A stretch of 64,000 nucleotides of DNA from Sesamum alatum (Eukaryota > Streptophyta > Magnoliopsida > Lamiales > Pedaliaceae), in NCBI GenBank assembly GCA_034509735.1, contig JACGWO010000008.1, forward strand, positions 11,543,864 through 11,607,863, in the 5' to 3' direction. Positions 11,013 to 22,308 of this stretch are shown piece after piece. Made by a program: the position numbers and the translations under genes. The notes under the pieces are model-generated. The model saw only the letters and a list, made by a program, of their open reading frames with translations, was not told where the DNA came from and did no database searches. Each line of letters opens with the position of its first letter. Positions within the stretch are counted from its first letter, which is position 1.

Positions 11013-11940
11013 TGCTCTTTTGGCGGGACAAAAACTACTAGAATTTTTTGTAATGGGTGACAGATGTAAAGGTGTTTTTTTCCTAATGATTATGGCTTGT
11101 TAAATAGGCTCAATGACGCACTTTATGTAGCTTATCACACGTCCCTTTTATTATTTTCCAAAGCTTTCATTTACTTTCTCAAGAGACAGTTCTCTTACCT
11201 TTTTGCCGCCCATTCCCCTTTTCCTGCATTTAAATGCTTTACCTCTTGGCTTTCCCTCCCCCATTTTTATCTTCTCCAAGCACCCCTTCTTTGCTCTCTG
11301 CCTCCCTCCACTTTTACGCTTATGCCATGTTCCAACCGTGGTCTTTAATATTTTCCATAAGGTATAGCTCACCATTTTCCTCTCTCCCTCCTATAGTAAT
11401 TTCTCGGTTTTTGTGGGCTCTTTCCAAGGATTTTCCCAGGTAGTTTATGGTTGGTTCCTCTACCATTCCTCTTGGAGTGAGTGGACATCATCGGGTACCT
11501 CTGGCCCTTCTTCCCCCAGTTACATCATGCATCTTGCCCAAAAAATCAGAGGAAAAATGCCTTACCGGGCCAAAGTTTTCTTCCTTCGGCGAGAATACTT
11601 CTCCTCCTCCTACCATGGTGTCTAATTAAGCCCTAACTGTAGTATCTGAACATCCTCTTCCTTGTCAGAGGAATCAATTAGGAAGACAGCAACCCAGATT
11701 TCTCTCCATGGTAAGTACGAGTGGATCGTTCCCCTGCCTACTCAATTTGCTAACAATCCACCCCTGGGTGTTTATCTATTTATACTGCCTAGCTCTCCTC
11801 AGGTCTGCGCTTCCCTCTTCCCGACCTTTTAAACTAAGTTTTTAATGTATTGGGCATTCCTCCTAGTCAAATGTTGCCAAACTCCTGTCTCCTCGTCTCG
11901 AGCTGACCTTCATTAGAGAAAAATTGTCTTCTCATGGGGC
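11013..11940. other. Interior of the older element, no clear gene
   Basis: Pyrimidine-rich sequence between the repeat copies. Several short open frames exist on both strands but none shows a family motif or a consistent frame. Confidence 0.4.
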
Positions 11941-12435
11941 GTGGATGTCCAAGTTTCTCTTCATAAGGAAAGAGGGGTGGGAAGTTCCGTTATCCTGGAG
12001 CCCTTCTTTGAATGCCCTCCACTGAACTTGAGCGATATTAAAGGGAGGATGAAAGAGGCTGGCCTCGTATCCCATGAATTCAAAGCCAAAGCCATCCTCA
12101 ATGCGGAACTGCTTACCGTGGGGGGGTTACATCCGGCTCCCAATCCTTACGAGGGTCCTTTGGACCATTTCACTAGGATTCGCAAGTATCTTTTCTTATT
12201 GTGTTGTTGTCTTCCTTTTTTTAATTGATCTTATGATTTGTTTATTTTTGCAGGGATCATGATGAACTGTGCGGCGGTCCGCAAGTTCATTCCGGATGAC
12301 GTTCCAGCCATGCCATCTAGCTCGGGGACTCATTCTGGCTCCTCTATCCTTTTGGGCCGAATCTCCTTTGGTATAGGAGGCTCTTTCTTGTTTTGTTTCA
12401 CAATATTGTCTCCCTCAGCTTCCTTCGCCTTTTGA
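11941..12435 (+). pseudogene. Unrecognised two-exon coding fragment
   Basis: A plus-strand frame (11941-12186) encodes a plausible globular stretch including FFECPPLNLSDIKGRMKEAG and ends ...HFTRIRK, where a donor-like GTATCT follows (12187). After a T-rich stretch, TTTTTGCAG at about 12245-12253 looks like an acceptor, and the next frame starts GIMMNCAAVRKFIPDDVPA. So there is an apparent 67-bp intron and a second exon of about 180 nt. I do not recognise the family. Its place between two LTR-like repeats suggests a retroelement ORF or a captured gene fragment rather than a host gene. Confidence 0.35.
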
Positions 12436-12679
12436 AGGGCCAATCATGCTCCTCTTTCGGATGCCTCTTCCAGTAGTTTTTTCCATCTCGCTTCTACCTC
12501 CGAGCTGGCTACTCGATCGTGTCGGGGAGGTAGATGTCTCTTCGGGAAGGTCACCTCCTTCCTTTGTTTTGAGGACTGAGGTTTTCCCCCATTTTTTGAT
12601 TATCTTGCCCCTAAGAATCCCTATGACATGTCTCTTCACTATTCTAATTTCTTGAGTTTTCTCAAAGACTGCGCCAATT

Positions 12680-13360
12680 TGATGTGGTGAGAAATCTTTA
12701 ACACTTCAGTAGAAAATGTTGTATGTTGCTTGCCTTTCTTGATACTTCAGCAAGGTATTTATAAAGAGGAAACGAGGGTTTAAGGGGGATTTTCCCTAGA
12801 GGTCCACTTGCCTAATTGGTGGTAGTTTGTCAGAGACGGTTACTAGAGATCTGGTCGTAGATTGCAAGCGGCAGAATACGATCCAAGGGGTTTTACATAT
12901 CGGATGGGCCACTGTGCTCATTTTAGATATCGGAACCCAGGTTTCTTCATTTCTCCTTCTTTCGAGGCCTCCCTTCGTATTTGAGGAGCCTAGCCTCATT
13001 ATTTTTGTCCTCTCCTTTATGCCATCGTTATTCGATAATACGAGGTTGACTGCTTCCTTAGTTCGAGGCGAGTGGCCTTCGTACGAGGCCATAACTTTTT
13101 CAGGGCCCTTCCAGCTTTTGCTTTCATTCGAGCCCTCTCCTCGTAGTCTTTTTACAAAGGGATATAACGAAGCAAATAGTTTCTATCTTGACATGTTTTC
13201 CCTTTTTATGCAAGGCGTTCAACCCTTTCAAACTTCCTTGTTCGTTCTCTCTTACTCAAGCTTCCTCCTCGTAACCTTTTTACGAAGGGGCAACCTGATT
13301 TTCTCTCTTCCAAGGGATGCCAGAGTTCTCGTATTTTCTCCCATCATCATGCATGAACAG
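12680..13360 (+). repeat. Older LTR-like repeat, right copy
   Basis: Uninterrupted partner of 9985-11012 (match 12905-13350). Upstream of the match a plus-strand TATA-like motif (GTATTTATAAAGAGG, 12757-12771) fits an LTR promoter, so the element may read on the plus strand. Exact edges and target duplication not found. Confidence 0.55.
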
Positions 13361-13610
13361 TAGAGGTAAAATGAGTAAAATGGTGTTCGGGGCCATAAAT
13401 TGCCAATATGAATGATTGGCCAAACCCACCTCCTAAGGTCAATTTGATAATCATACAAATAACATGAGTAGTGCCCTCGTTTACGGTATATATAATACGG
13501 GGCTTCAATAACTCGAAGTAAACATTGCAACAGCTTGCAATATTGATCTAATGCAGGCTAATCACCCAAAGTAAATATGTCCTTAAAGTTTTTTTTTTAA
13601 AAAAGAAATA
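13361..13610. other. Intergenic, nothing recognised
   Basis: Short unique-looking stretch. Its last nine bases (AAAGAAATA, 13602-13610) are the left target duplication of the next element. Confidence 0.5.
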
Positions 13611-13836
13611 GGGTTAAACTATTTTACACCCCTAAAGTATGTCACCTCATCAATCACCCGTCCTAAATTAAAGAAACCTTCACTTACCCACCTATCTTTA
13701 TTATAATCCTTTAAATTAAATGAAAATGAGGCCCAAACTCAGGCTAAACTAAACAAGAATAAAAATAGAAAGCACGTAAACCATAATTACTTACTTTCCT
13801 AACACCTTCCATTTCCACTTTCGACGGACGAAAATA

Positions 13837-14714
13837 GGGTAAATAGCATTTTTGGTTCCCATAAGTTAGGCCTGGTTCACTTTTGATACTATTCATTACG
13901 GGAGTAGCACTTTTAGTCTCGTAACTTACAAAAATTAATAGTTTTGGTCCTTCTCCATTTTTTCCATTAGTTTTTTAACGGAGTTGACACTTTTCCGTTA
14001 GTTTTTTGTGTTGGAAGGAAATTTGCCGCCATTTCTTGCTTGGTAACATTATTGGAGGATAATATAACTAATTTTGTGACAAAAAAAAAAATCAAAATTT
14101 GAAGCCATTAGCGCAAAAAAAGGATTTTTCTCTCCTCACCCACAAAAAATAGCAGTTTTTAAGTCTTATTTATTGTTGCAATTTGGTACAAAATAGAAGA
14201 ATTTATGAGCCAAAAACAAATTAAATGGTTGAATGTAAAAAATATAAAAAATTAAATGGCCGAACATAAAAATTTAAATAAATTCTGTTACAGTAGTAGC
14301 CCTGGCAGCTTTCTATAAAGCTTTCTGTTGCCATCATTTTTTACATTCGGCCATTTAATTTTTTTGGCTCAAATTGCAACAATAAATAAGACTAATTAAA
14401 AACTTCTAATTTTTGCGGGTGAGGAGAGAAAAACCCTTTCTTTGCCGTAATGGCTTCCAACATTGATTTTTATCACAAAGTTAGTTATATTCCCTTCCAA
14501 TAATGTCATCAAGCAAGAAATGATGGAAAATTTCACTCCAACACAAAAAATTAACGAAAAAGTGGCAACTCCGTTAAAAAACTGACGGGAAAATGGGGAA
14601 GGACCAAAACTGTTAATTTTTGTAAGTTATGGGACTAAAAATGCTACTTTCATTATGAATGGTACCAAAAGTGAAACATACCTAACTTATGGGACCAAAA
14701 ATGCTATTTCCCCC
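13837..14714. mobile_element. Foldback A (878 bp) nested in the left arm
   Basis: Long inverted arms: GGGTAAATAGCATTTTTGGT at the left, and the same (GGGGGAAATAGCATTTTTGG) read inward from 14714; arms extend about 250 bp each. Flanks ACGAAAATA and ACACAAATA agree at 7 of 9 bases. Same family as foldback E (20278-20774). No coding capacity. Confidence 0.85.
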
Positions 14715-14879
14715 ACACAAATACCATTGACTATTAATAATATGATATATCACTACTTTAATGCCCTCTACAGCAAAATATGTCAATCAATTTAACTTCT
14801 AATTTTATTCACTTACTAAATTAACATTATTAATCACGTATTGATAAGATTAATGTTAGTACTTTTAGATTAAAGTAAA

Positions 14880-16658
14880 GGCCAAATTGTATATTACCCC
14901 CCTGTGCTTTTAAAAGTCGTTAAAAGTCCCCCTGTGTTTTAAAAATAGGCAAAACATTCCCTGTATTTTGTATGATACAGCAAAAAAGCCCCTCTCTATT
15001 AGAAACTAACGGAGGGTGTCTACCACTCGCCCATTGTGCGAGTGGGGTTCGTTTTTGACCTTTTTTTAGGAATATTTTGCCCTCTCTATTATAAGTATTT
15101 AAATATATTTTAATAAATTAATATTATTTCTTAATTCAAATTACTATTTAATCTAAACATATTTTAATAAATTATATTTATTTTTAAAATATATTAATTA
15201 AATATCAAAATACCTAAAAATATATAAAATTTTAATATACTTTAAAATTTTAAATTAAAGTATCACTATAAAAAAATTAATGTTTAAAATTTACTATTTT
15301 AGTATTTATATAAATATCAATAAAAATCAATTATACAATTATATAATAATAAATAAAAACTAAAAATCCAAAAAATTATATTTAAATTAAAAATAATTTT
15401 TAAATTAAAATGATCATATATGAATGTTTAATTACCACATTTTGATTATTTTATGAATATTAATATTAATAAATTATAATAATTATATATTATTAACTGA
15501 TTTAATTTCATTAATTTTTGAAATATAATTTCTTTAATTTTTTAAAAAATATTTTATTTAATTTATTTAAAAAACAAATTTAAAAAAAATTCTGAGCGAC
15601 GACGACGGTAACACCATGGACGACTGCCGCGATCACCTAGATGAGATCTAGGCACCACGATCGTCGTCGCGGTTGCCTAGGTTGCGGGCGACGGCGACGA
15701 CGATGTCACCATCGCCCCCTATGTGGATAGCGGCGGGCGACAGGCGTCGGGGCTAGGGGGTTGGGGGGCTTAAATGCATTTTTTGTCCCGTAACTTAGTC
15801 TATTTGGCGTTTTCGTCCTTTAATTTTCTTGGGTAGCATTTTGGTCCTTCATCTTTCTAATTTTCATAATTTTAGTTCTTTTTTCGCCGTAGTTCACAAT
15901 TATCTCCGAAAAAATGCATGTGCCTCTCACGTGACATTTTTAAATTCGGGCTTTTGATCTTATTGACCCATTTTTGCTAGCATTTTTGTCCTTTAATTTT
16001 TTAGGGTAGCATTTTGGTCAAGTACCTTTTAAATTTTCGCGATTTCGGTCCCTTTTTTCAGCCAGAGTTTACCCTTCTCGCCCTGGAGGTGAGCTCCGAT
16101 GGACAAAAGGATCGAAATCGCAAAAATTAAAAAGATGCAGGACCAAAATGCTACCCTAGAAAGTTAAAGGACGAAAACGCCAAATAACCTAAGTTATAGG
16201 ATTAAAAATGCATTTAACCCGGGGTTGGGGTTATAAGGGAAGGGAGGCGGGCTAGGGGGTGGGGAGAGGGGTCTGGTTTAACATAAATGTTTTATTTCTT
16301 TTTAAATAATTTATTTTTATAGCTTATAATTTACATATAATATATAATAAAATAGATTCAATCTAGACCCTTGATTTTTTATAAATTTAAGATCTAACGA
16401 TTGAGATGAATTGATTAGATTCTATGGCTTTAATGCAATAAAAAAAGATCTAACAGTTATTAAAAAAATAGTATAAATATATAAGGGCAATAATGGTCTT
16501 TTAGCAAAAAAAATTTAATGCCGTTAGCTTTAGTTTACAGTGAGGGGCAAGTGTGCTATATTTTGGAAAAACATAGGTGTTTTTTTGCTTATTTTTAAAA
16601 CACTGAGGGGTTTTTAGCTGACTTTTGAAAATACAGGGGTGTAATATTCAATTTGGCC
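14880..16658. mobile_element. Foldback B (1.78 kb)
   Basis: Ends GGCCAAATTGTATATTACCC and, inverted, GGCCAAATTGAATATTACAC; arms about 150 bp. Flanks TAAAGTAAA (14871-14879) and TAAAATAAA (16659-16667) agree at 8 of 9. The interior has a very AT-rich block (15070-15590) and a GC-rich block of GACGACGACGG-type words (15593-15770), and is hit by foldback C. A partial inverted relative lies at 21810-22265. Confidence 0.85.
15777..16221. mobile_element. Foldback C (445 bp) nested in B
   Basis: Inverted arms with TTAAATGCATTTTT near each end and GTAGCATTTTGG.CC repeated inward. Flanks GGGTTGGGG at 15768-15776 and 16222-16230 are identical 9-bp target duplications. No coding capacity. Confidence 0.82.
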
Positions 16659-17220
16659 TAAAATAAATTTATAAACTTGTTTTTTTGCATTACACTAGAT
16701 GTAATTAATGACAAAAATATTGCAAGTGGCCATCAAGCCTATTGTTTTGGCACCTAAATGTCAAGCGAGGTAATTTGAGGTTAATGAGGTCATATTTTTG
16801 TTTTTTCAAGTAGTAACTGTATTTTACCCTTTAATCTAATCCTAGGTCCAAGACGTTACGCATGTCAATTGGTGGACAATACCTAGACTAGACTCATTTT
16901 CATAGTCATTACCCAGATTCGTACCTAATATTTTTACATTAGATCCAAATTCAAATACATATCTATTGTTATAATTTTTTCGGGTATAGGTAGAACGTAA
17001 ACCTTAAAATACCTTTAGGTAAAATTTTAATACACAAAAATAATTTTTTATTTGTTAATCTAAAATTATTGAATTTATAATCTTTTGCTAAATGAATACG
17101 ACTATTTATACGTTGAAATTGAAAATAATTATTTAATACTTAGTTAATTTGTACCAATCAACTATTAATTTATAAACATCGTTGTTGAATAAAATTTTCA
17201 AATTGAATGATATATATTAA

Positions 17221-17478
17221 GGGTAAATAACATTGACACCCCCTGAGGTTGGGCTCAATTACACAAACACCCCCTATCTTTTGTGAAATTATAGCTACAC
17301 CCTCTAAGGGTGTTAGTGTAATATTTTTCAGGGGGTATTAGTGTAAGTTTTGTCTTTAAATAGAGAGTGTAATTGCAATACAACTACAACCTCAGTGGGT
17401 GTAGCTGTAATCTTGCACAAGACAGGGGGTGTTTGTGTAATTGAGCCTAACCTCAGGAGGTGTCACTGTAATTTACCC
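17221..17478. mobile_element. Foldback D (258 bp)
   Basis: Almost entirely two inverted arms: GGGTAAATAACATTGACACC at the left and its inverted partner GGGTAAATTACAGTGACACC read inward from 17478. The arms meet near 17350. Flanks are low-complexity TA-rich, so the target duplication is ambiguous. Confidence 0.8.
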
Positions 17479-17674
17479 TATATTTAATTATAGAGGGCAT
17501 TATAGTGATTGGATTATTATTATTAATAGTCAAGGTACTTTCTTCCATTTTCATCTAATTTAATGGATTATCTCAAAGATAGGGAGGGTAAGTGAAGGAT
17601 TATTTAGTTTAGAGGGATAATTACTGAAGGTGGAATACTTTAAGGGTATAAAATATATTTAACGCAAAGAAATA

Positions 17675-18323
17675 TCCTATACATGCACATTTAAAATTCA
17701 CAAAAATTGTCTAAGAAAATAAGTTATTAGCGGTTATGTATTTTAATTTTTTTCTCATTCATATAATTAAATAAAAACAATAAAAAAATAAAATTGTACA
17801 TTTATCGGGTGTGCTCCGATATCTAAATATATCTTATTATTATCTTTATTTGCTCAACCATCTAATACAAATTATCATGGTCTTGCAAATAATATACCCA
17901 ATGTTTAATACATGGAATAATTAGATAATTCTAGCAAAAATCTCCATCTTTTTTAAAATTAAAAACATATAACAATAATTCATGTACTAATACACAAAGT
18001 ATTGAACGTAGCTGGATATGAACCCACAAATCATACCAAACACTCTCACGGAAGTAGGAGTCTGCTTTGGAAACGTCCTATTGGCGTATAGGCCTCAAAA
18101 CCCTGAACCCTAAAAGATGGTCCATATGCACCCCTTAGTTCTCTGCATGCCATCTGTTCAGTGCTGATGAGTGATGACAAAAAGACTTCCCCCAACGAAC
18201 GGTGCCCAATTCGCACATGATAATGGTGTCTACACGCCCCGGCCCACATGTGGACACTGAAACAAACTTTCTGAAATTCAGTCTCCATTTTCTCGTACTC
18301 TCCTAAACGCGGTCCAAACATCC
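17675..18323 (+). promoter_or_regulatory. Upstream region of the bHLH gene
   Basis: AT-rich to about 18040, then mixed. CACATGTG at 18245-18252 is a palindromic E-box of the CACATG type that MYC factors can bind, about 130 bp before the ATG. The 104-residue open frame on the minus strand (18046-18360) lies across this promoter and shows no family features. Confidence 0.5.
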
Positions 18324-18330
18324 TATATAT
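18324..18330 (+). promoter_or_regulatory. TATA box of the bHLH gene
   Basis: TATATAT-type motif 51 bp upstream of the ATG at 18381. If transcription starts about 30 bp downstream, the 5' UTR is only about 25 nt, so a more distal start is also possible. Confidence 0.45.
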
Positions 18331-18380
18331 TCTCCCCTGCCACAGTTTCGGATAAGTCAAGGTTTCTTTGTCTTAGCAAA

Positions 18381-19790
18381 ATGGAAGACATCATATCTTC
18401 ATCTTCTTCTTCTCCTCTTCTCTGCCAAGAACCACCACCATCCACACTCCAAAACCGCCTCCAATTCATCCTCCAAAGCCGCCGTGAGTGGTGGAATTAC
18501 GCCATCTTCTGGCAGGGGTCGAAGGATTCTGACGGCCGCCTTGTCCTGTCCTGGGGCGACGGCCACTACCAAGGCACCAAGTCCGCCGCCAGCGCGACTG
18601 CAGCCCACGGGCATGCACCGCAAAACAGCAATCCCAACTTCGAGAAAAGCAAGCTTGCCTTGGGAATTCAGTTTCTGTTTGGGGAGAGCTGTGGTGGAGA
18701 CGTGACTGAGTCGGAGTGGTTCTACATGGCCTCAGTCACCAAGACGTTTTCAGGGGGGGACGATCTCGTTTTCCGGGCTTTCAGCACCGCCTCCAACGTC
18801 TGGTTGGCGGGCCATCAAGAGCTGCAGCTTTCTGACTGTGAAAGGACTAAAGAAGCTCAGCTGCATGGAATCACGACGCTGGTTTGGGTGCCAACTTCTT
18901 GTGGAGTTGTTGAATTAGGCTCCTCGGATTTGATCGAGGAAGACTGGGGCCTCATGCAGCTGATTGGTAAGTCTTTGCTGAATGCCAATTACAACACAAA
19001 TTTTGATCCTGATCAAGCTCAAATTTCACTTTCAACTCAGAGTCCGTCCTCATTCAACATCTTCAGTACCCATAACATTAACCATTATGGAGATGAAAAG
19101 AAAGTTTTGGCCAATAATATTAATGGGAAGTCGTCGTCCGACTCGGGGAATTCTAATGTTTCAGGCAACCCCTTTGGCCTTGATCACTCCACAATCAAAA
19201 CTCTTCCGTCAAGAAAACGGGCGAGAAATTCAGAAAACATCGGAAGAGATCAACTAATGACGCCCGCCAATCACGTGGAGGCGGAGAGGCAGCGAAGGGA
19301 AAAGCTCAACCAACGTTTCTACGCTCTAAGAAGCATCGTCCCCAACGTTTCAAGAATGGACAAAGCCTCTCTACTTGCAGATGCTGTCACTTACATTAAA
19401 GAACTCAAAGCTAAGATCAGCGATTTAGAGGCCAAATGCCGAGTTGAATCCCTGAAACAAGAGCCAAGAACAGGTTTCTTGGAAATGTACGATGCTAAAA
19501 GCACGTTTTCAACTGTGGATTTCACGAGGCCGGCCTCTGGTTGTATGATCATGGATGTTGAGGTCAAGATTTTCGGATCAGAAGCGATGATTCGGGTTCA
19601 ATCCCCGGACGTGAATTATCCATGCGCCAGGCTAATGAATGTGCTGGGAGATTTGGAGTTTCAAATTAGTCATGCGAGTGTCTCAAGTGTTAGGGATGTG
19701 ATGTTTCAAGATGTTATAATTAGGGTTCCTGATGGACTTTCGAGTGAGGAGGCCCTAAAGACTGCTATTCTCAGGAAAGTGAGAGTCTGA
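18381..19790 (+). CDS. bHLH14-like: MYC-type bHLH transcription factor (bHLH14-like), intronless
   Basis: 469-residue single-exon gene, the best host gene here. A Ser/Pro-rich start is followed by the bHLH-MYC_N domain (about 23-195) with [31 protein letters not shown] (about 110-123) and the C-terminal block [19 protein letters not shown]. In MYC factors this region contains the JAZ-interacting and activation segments. A Ser/Asn-rich linker follows. The basic helix-loop-helix is at about 294-343 with H298, E302 and R306, the H-E-R set that reads the G-box, then loop VSRMDKAS and helix 2. The end (about 387-460) is an ACT-like dimerisation fold. Single exon, domain order and length fit bHLH subgroup IIId/IIIe, jasmonate-responsive nuclear factors that bind G-boxes and JAZ repressors. 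The name bHLH14-like is my judgement from subgroup and length; a JAM- or MYC-type paralogue is possible. No stop, frameshift or TE inside the frame. Confidence 0.9.
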   Translation: MEDIISSSSSSPLLCQEPPPSTLQNRLQFILQSRREWWNYAIFWQGSKDSDGRLVLSWGDGHYQGTKSAASATAAHGHAPQNSNPNFEKSKLALGIQFLFGESCGGDVTESEWFYMASVTKTFSGGDDLVFRAFSTASNVWLAGHQELQLSDCERTKEAQLHGITTLVWVPTSCGVVELGSSDLIEEDWGLMQLIGKSLLNANYNTNFDPDQAQISLSTQSPSSFNIFSTHNINHYGDEKKVLANNINGKSSSDSGNSNVSGNPFGLDHSTIKTLPSRKRARNSENIGRDQLMTPANHVEAERQRREKLNQRFYALRSIVPNVSRMDKASLLADAVTYIKELKAKISDLEAKCRVESLKQEPRTGFLEMYDAKSTFSTVDFTRPASGCMIMDVEVKIFGSEAMIRVQSPDVNYPCARLMNVLGDLEFQISHASVSSVRDVMFQDVIIRVPDGLSSEEALKTAILRKVRV

Positions 19791-20277
19791 TGGATTTCTA
19801 GCTATTCCAATAGGACTATTGCCCCTTTTACTTACAGTAGTTGCCTGAATCAGACAGGCTTTTAATGCTAATGCTTTATAACATGTAGATTCAGATGATG
19901 TTGCTACTGTTTTGAGTTTGAGCTTTGATTAGAGTGCTGATCAGTTCGATTCCCTTCTTTCTTCTGCGATGAAGAGATTCATTGCATATGGACCTCTTCC
20001 TTGCAAATGATAATGATATTCTCAATCTGGGCAATGTGCATGCATCTGCATCATTTCTTAGGTTTGTGGGCTCACAACATGCTCATTGATGGGAAAGAAT
20101 CTTGCCTTGATTAACTCAAACCTTGATCAATTATACCTCAAGTATAATAAGCTTATCATATAGTTCATGATGACACTTTTTGTGTGATTATTTTGATATG
20201 TCCAGATCTAATAATCTAGATAAGAATTTTCGTTCAATTTAGAATCCTCGCAACATGAGGTGTAATATTTTTTATCT
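19791..20277 (+). other. 3' flank of the bHLH gene, probable 3' UTR
   Basis: Non-coding sequence following the stop TGA. No strong polyadenylation signal could be assigned. Its last nine bases form the left flank of foldback E. Confidence 0.4.
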
Positions 20278-20774
20278 AGGGAAAATAATACTTTTGATCC
20301 CATAAGTTAGGTTCATTTCACTTTTGGTCCTATTCATTAAGAGAATGACATTTTTAATCTTGTAACTTACAAAAATTCGCATTTTTGGTTCTCGTCCATT
20401 TTCTCGTTTGTTTTTTAAAGGTGTCGGCCACATGCCCAGTATATGGTCTTTAAGTATTTTTTGCTGGAGGAAAAATTGACGCGTTTTCCAACTTAGCAAC
20501 ACTTCAGCGAGGAGAAGGAATGTAACTATTTTGAGGGGAAAAAAATAAATTTTGTTGGAAATTAGGGTAAGGAAAGGGGATTTCTCTCTTCTCTAACAAA
20601 ATTAAATTTTTCCTCCAACCAAAAATACTTAAAAAAACAAATGAAAAAAGTGAATGAGGATAAAAAATATAATTTTTTTGTAAATTACAGGACCAAAAAT
20701 GCCAATATGTAATGAATAGGACAAAAGTAAAGTAAAAAAGACCTAACTTATGGGATCAAAAATACTATTTTTCC
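20278..20774. mobile_element. Foldback E (0.5 kb), same family as A
   Basis: Left end AGGGAAAATAATACTTTTGA and inverted right end GGAAAAATAGTATTTTTGAT, both continuing CCCATAAGTTAGG. Arms are about 130-150 bp. Flanks TTTTTATCT and TTCTGATCT agree at 7 of 9. Shares the CATAAGTTAGG...TTCACTTTTG arm core with foldback A. Confidence 0.8.
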
Positions 20775-21809
20775 TTCTGATCTACTCATTAATATATAAT
20801 ATTAATTATGTCGAATACACGTTTTCGAATAATTGTTTTGTAACAATAGATAGAAAAAAGGTATATTTTTCATTTAATGGACATCAAAATAGATGATTGT
20901 TTGAAAATTATCTGATTTCCTTATTAAAACAGGGTTCAATGCTTTTTTAGTCCCATAAAAAAGGGGTCGGCAGATTTGACCTCACATCTTTAAAAATTAA
21001 TGGATGTAGTCTTGTTAATGTGAGATTTTGATTTTTTTCATCCTCCCTGTTAAAATTAACTGAAATTGGCACATGTCCGCTAACTATGCTAGTGGAAGAA
21101 AATATTCATGTGCTCTGATTGTTGTTTTAATCCCATTAAATTAAACTCGTAACGCATTTGGTCTCATTATATAATTTAAAAATGAGTTTATTATTTATAT
21201 AACCTTCTTTAATTCATTTTTAATTTGAATTAATATTTGTTCTGTAAATATAATAATAAACTTTTACCACAAACTATAATAAATAAAATTTAATTTTTTA
21301 AATCAAAATATCAGAAAAAAATAATTATATGTAAATAATATATTAGTTTTAAATTATAATTATTTGCACTGAGATAAATTTTAATCTCTTTTAATTATTT
21401 CTTACACTTGAAGTATTATTTCTTTGAAAATATTATATATAATTTAAAATTATAAGAATAAAAAAATACTATTTACAACATATGTTTCTTTATTAATTTT
21501 CCAACTTTTCTTGGTAATATTTCTGAAACATTTCTTCAAAAAAGTCTAATACTACTGATTTGATAAAAAAATGAAATTTTAGTTCGTACAATACACACAC
21601 ATTAATTCGTACATGTTTTGGTGGAACTTTAAAGGTAATTAATAACATTATATGTCAGACATTATTTTTTGTTTCAGACACAAGAATAAAAGATAAAAAA
21701 GAACTGCTTCAATTAAAGATATTTTTGTAAAGAGTTCATGAAATCATAAGATGTTCCCACTAAATTTTTCTAAACACGCAAGATTATTCAAAATTTTCCA
21801 AACATTAAG
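20775..21809. other. AT-rich intergenic, foldback arm remnant at 20930
   Basis: GGGTTCAATGCTTTTTTAGT at about 20932 resembles a foldback arm; a possible inverted partner (ATTTACTGGATCAAAATGCATTTAATCC) is at about 22685-22713. The rest has no gene signal. Confidence 0.35.
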
Positions 21810-22265
21810 TGCCCATGGGTGGGTGGTCTGGGCGACGGCAACGGTTGACGGCCACGTCGCCGTTGCCCAGATTTTTTTATATTTTTTTTGATAAATTGAT
21901 TTTTTCAAAAATTAAAGATTATTTTTATATTTATATAAAAAATCGAAATTTAAATATTGTTTAATGTATAATTTACTTAAATATATTTAATCTAAATAAA
22001 TCTTGAATTAGTTAATAATATATCATTATTATAGTTAATTAGTATTCATATTCATAAAAATAATTAAAATGTGCTAAAATTCATATAATGGACATTTTAA
22101 TTCAAAAATTATATTTAGTTTAAATATAATTTTTTTAGAATTGTAAAATTATTTTAATTAATATATTAAATATATATAATTTATTAAAATATATTTAGGT
22201 TAGATAGTAATTTAAATTAATCAATAATATCAATTTATTAAAATATAGTTAAATGACAAAAGAAA
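21810..22265 (-). mobile_element. Partial inverted copy of the foldback B interior
   Basis: Read on the minus strand, it matches 15065-15610: TTTTGCCCTCT, the AT-rich block with TATTTTAATAAATTA, then a GC-rich CGACGGCAACGG-type hairpin (21830-21870). The terminal arms are absent, so this is a fragment. Confidence 0.65.
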
Positions 22266-22308
22266 GAGGGCAAAATAGGAACTGGGCTCTAATACCACTT
22301 AAAGTATG

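Larger units (their letters stand above)
13611..17665. mobile_element. Outer Mutator-like foldback element (4.06 kb) with perfect 9-bp TSD
   Basis: The left arm starts GGGTTAAACTATTTTACACC and the right end, reverse-complemented, starts GCGTTAAATATATTTTATACC. Homology runs on for more than 120 bp (13611-13735 against 17540-17665) and resumes at 14724-14785 against 17484-17535, because a second element sits in the left arm. Flanks are AAAGAAATA at 13602-13610 and 17666-17674, identical over 9 bp as expected for Mutator-like transposition. No transposase is visible, so it is non-autonomous. Later insertions account for most of the interior. Confidence 0.85.

Noticed and set aside
18046..18360. 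104-codon minus-strand frame upstream of the bHLH gene
   Set aside because: Overlaps the promoter and TATA motif; no domain, no homologous partner in the window.
22285..22303. Copia primer site plus LTR edge
   Set aside because: Resembles GCTCTGATACCACTGAAAG, but no LTR or internal sequence accompanies it; may be chance.
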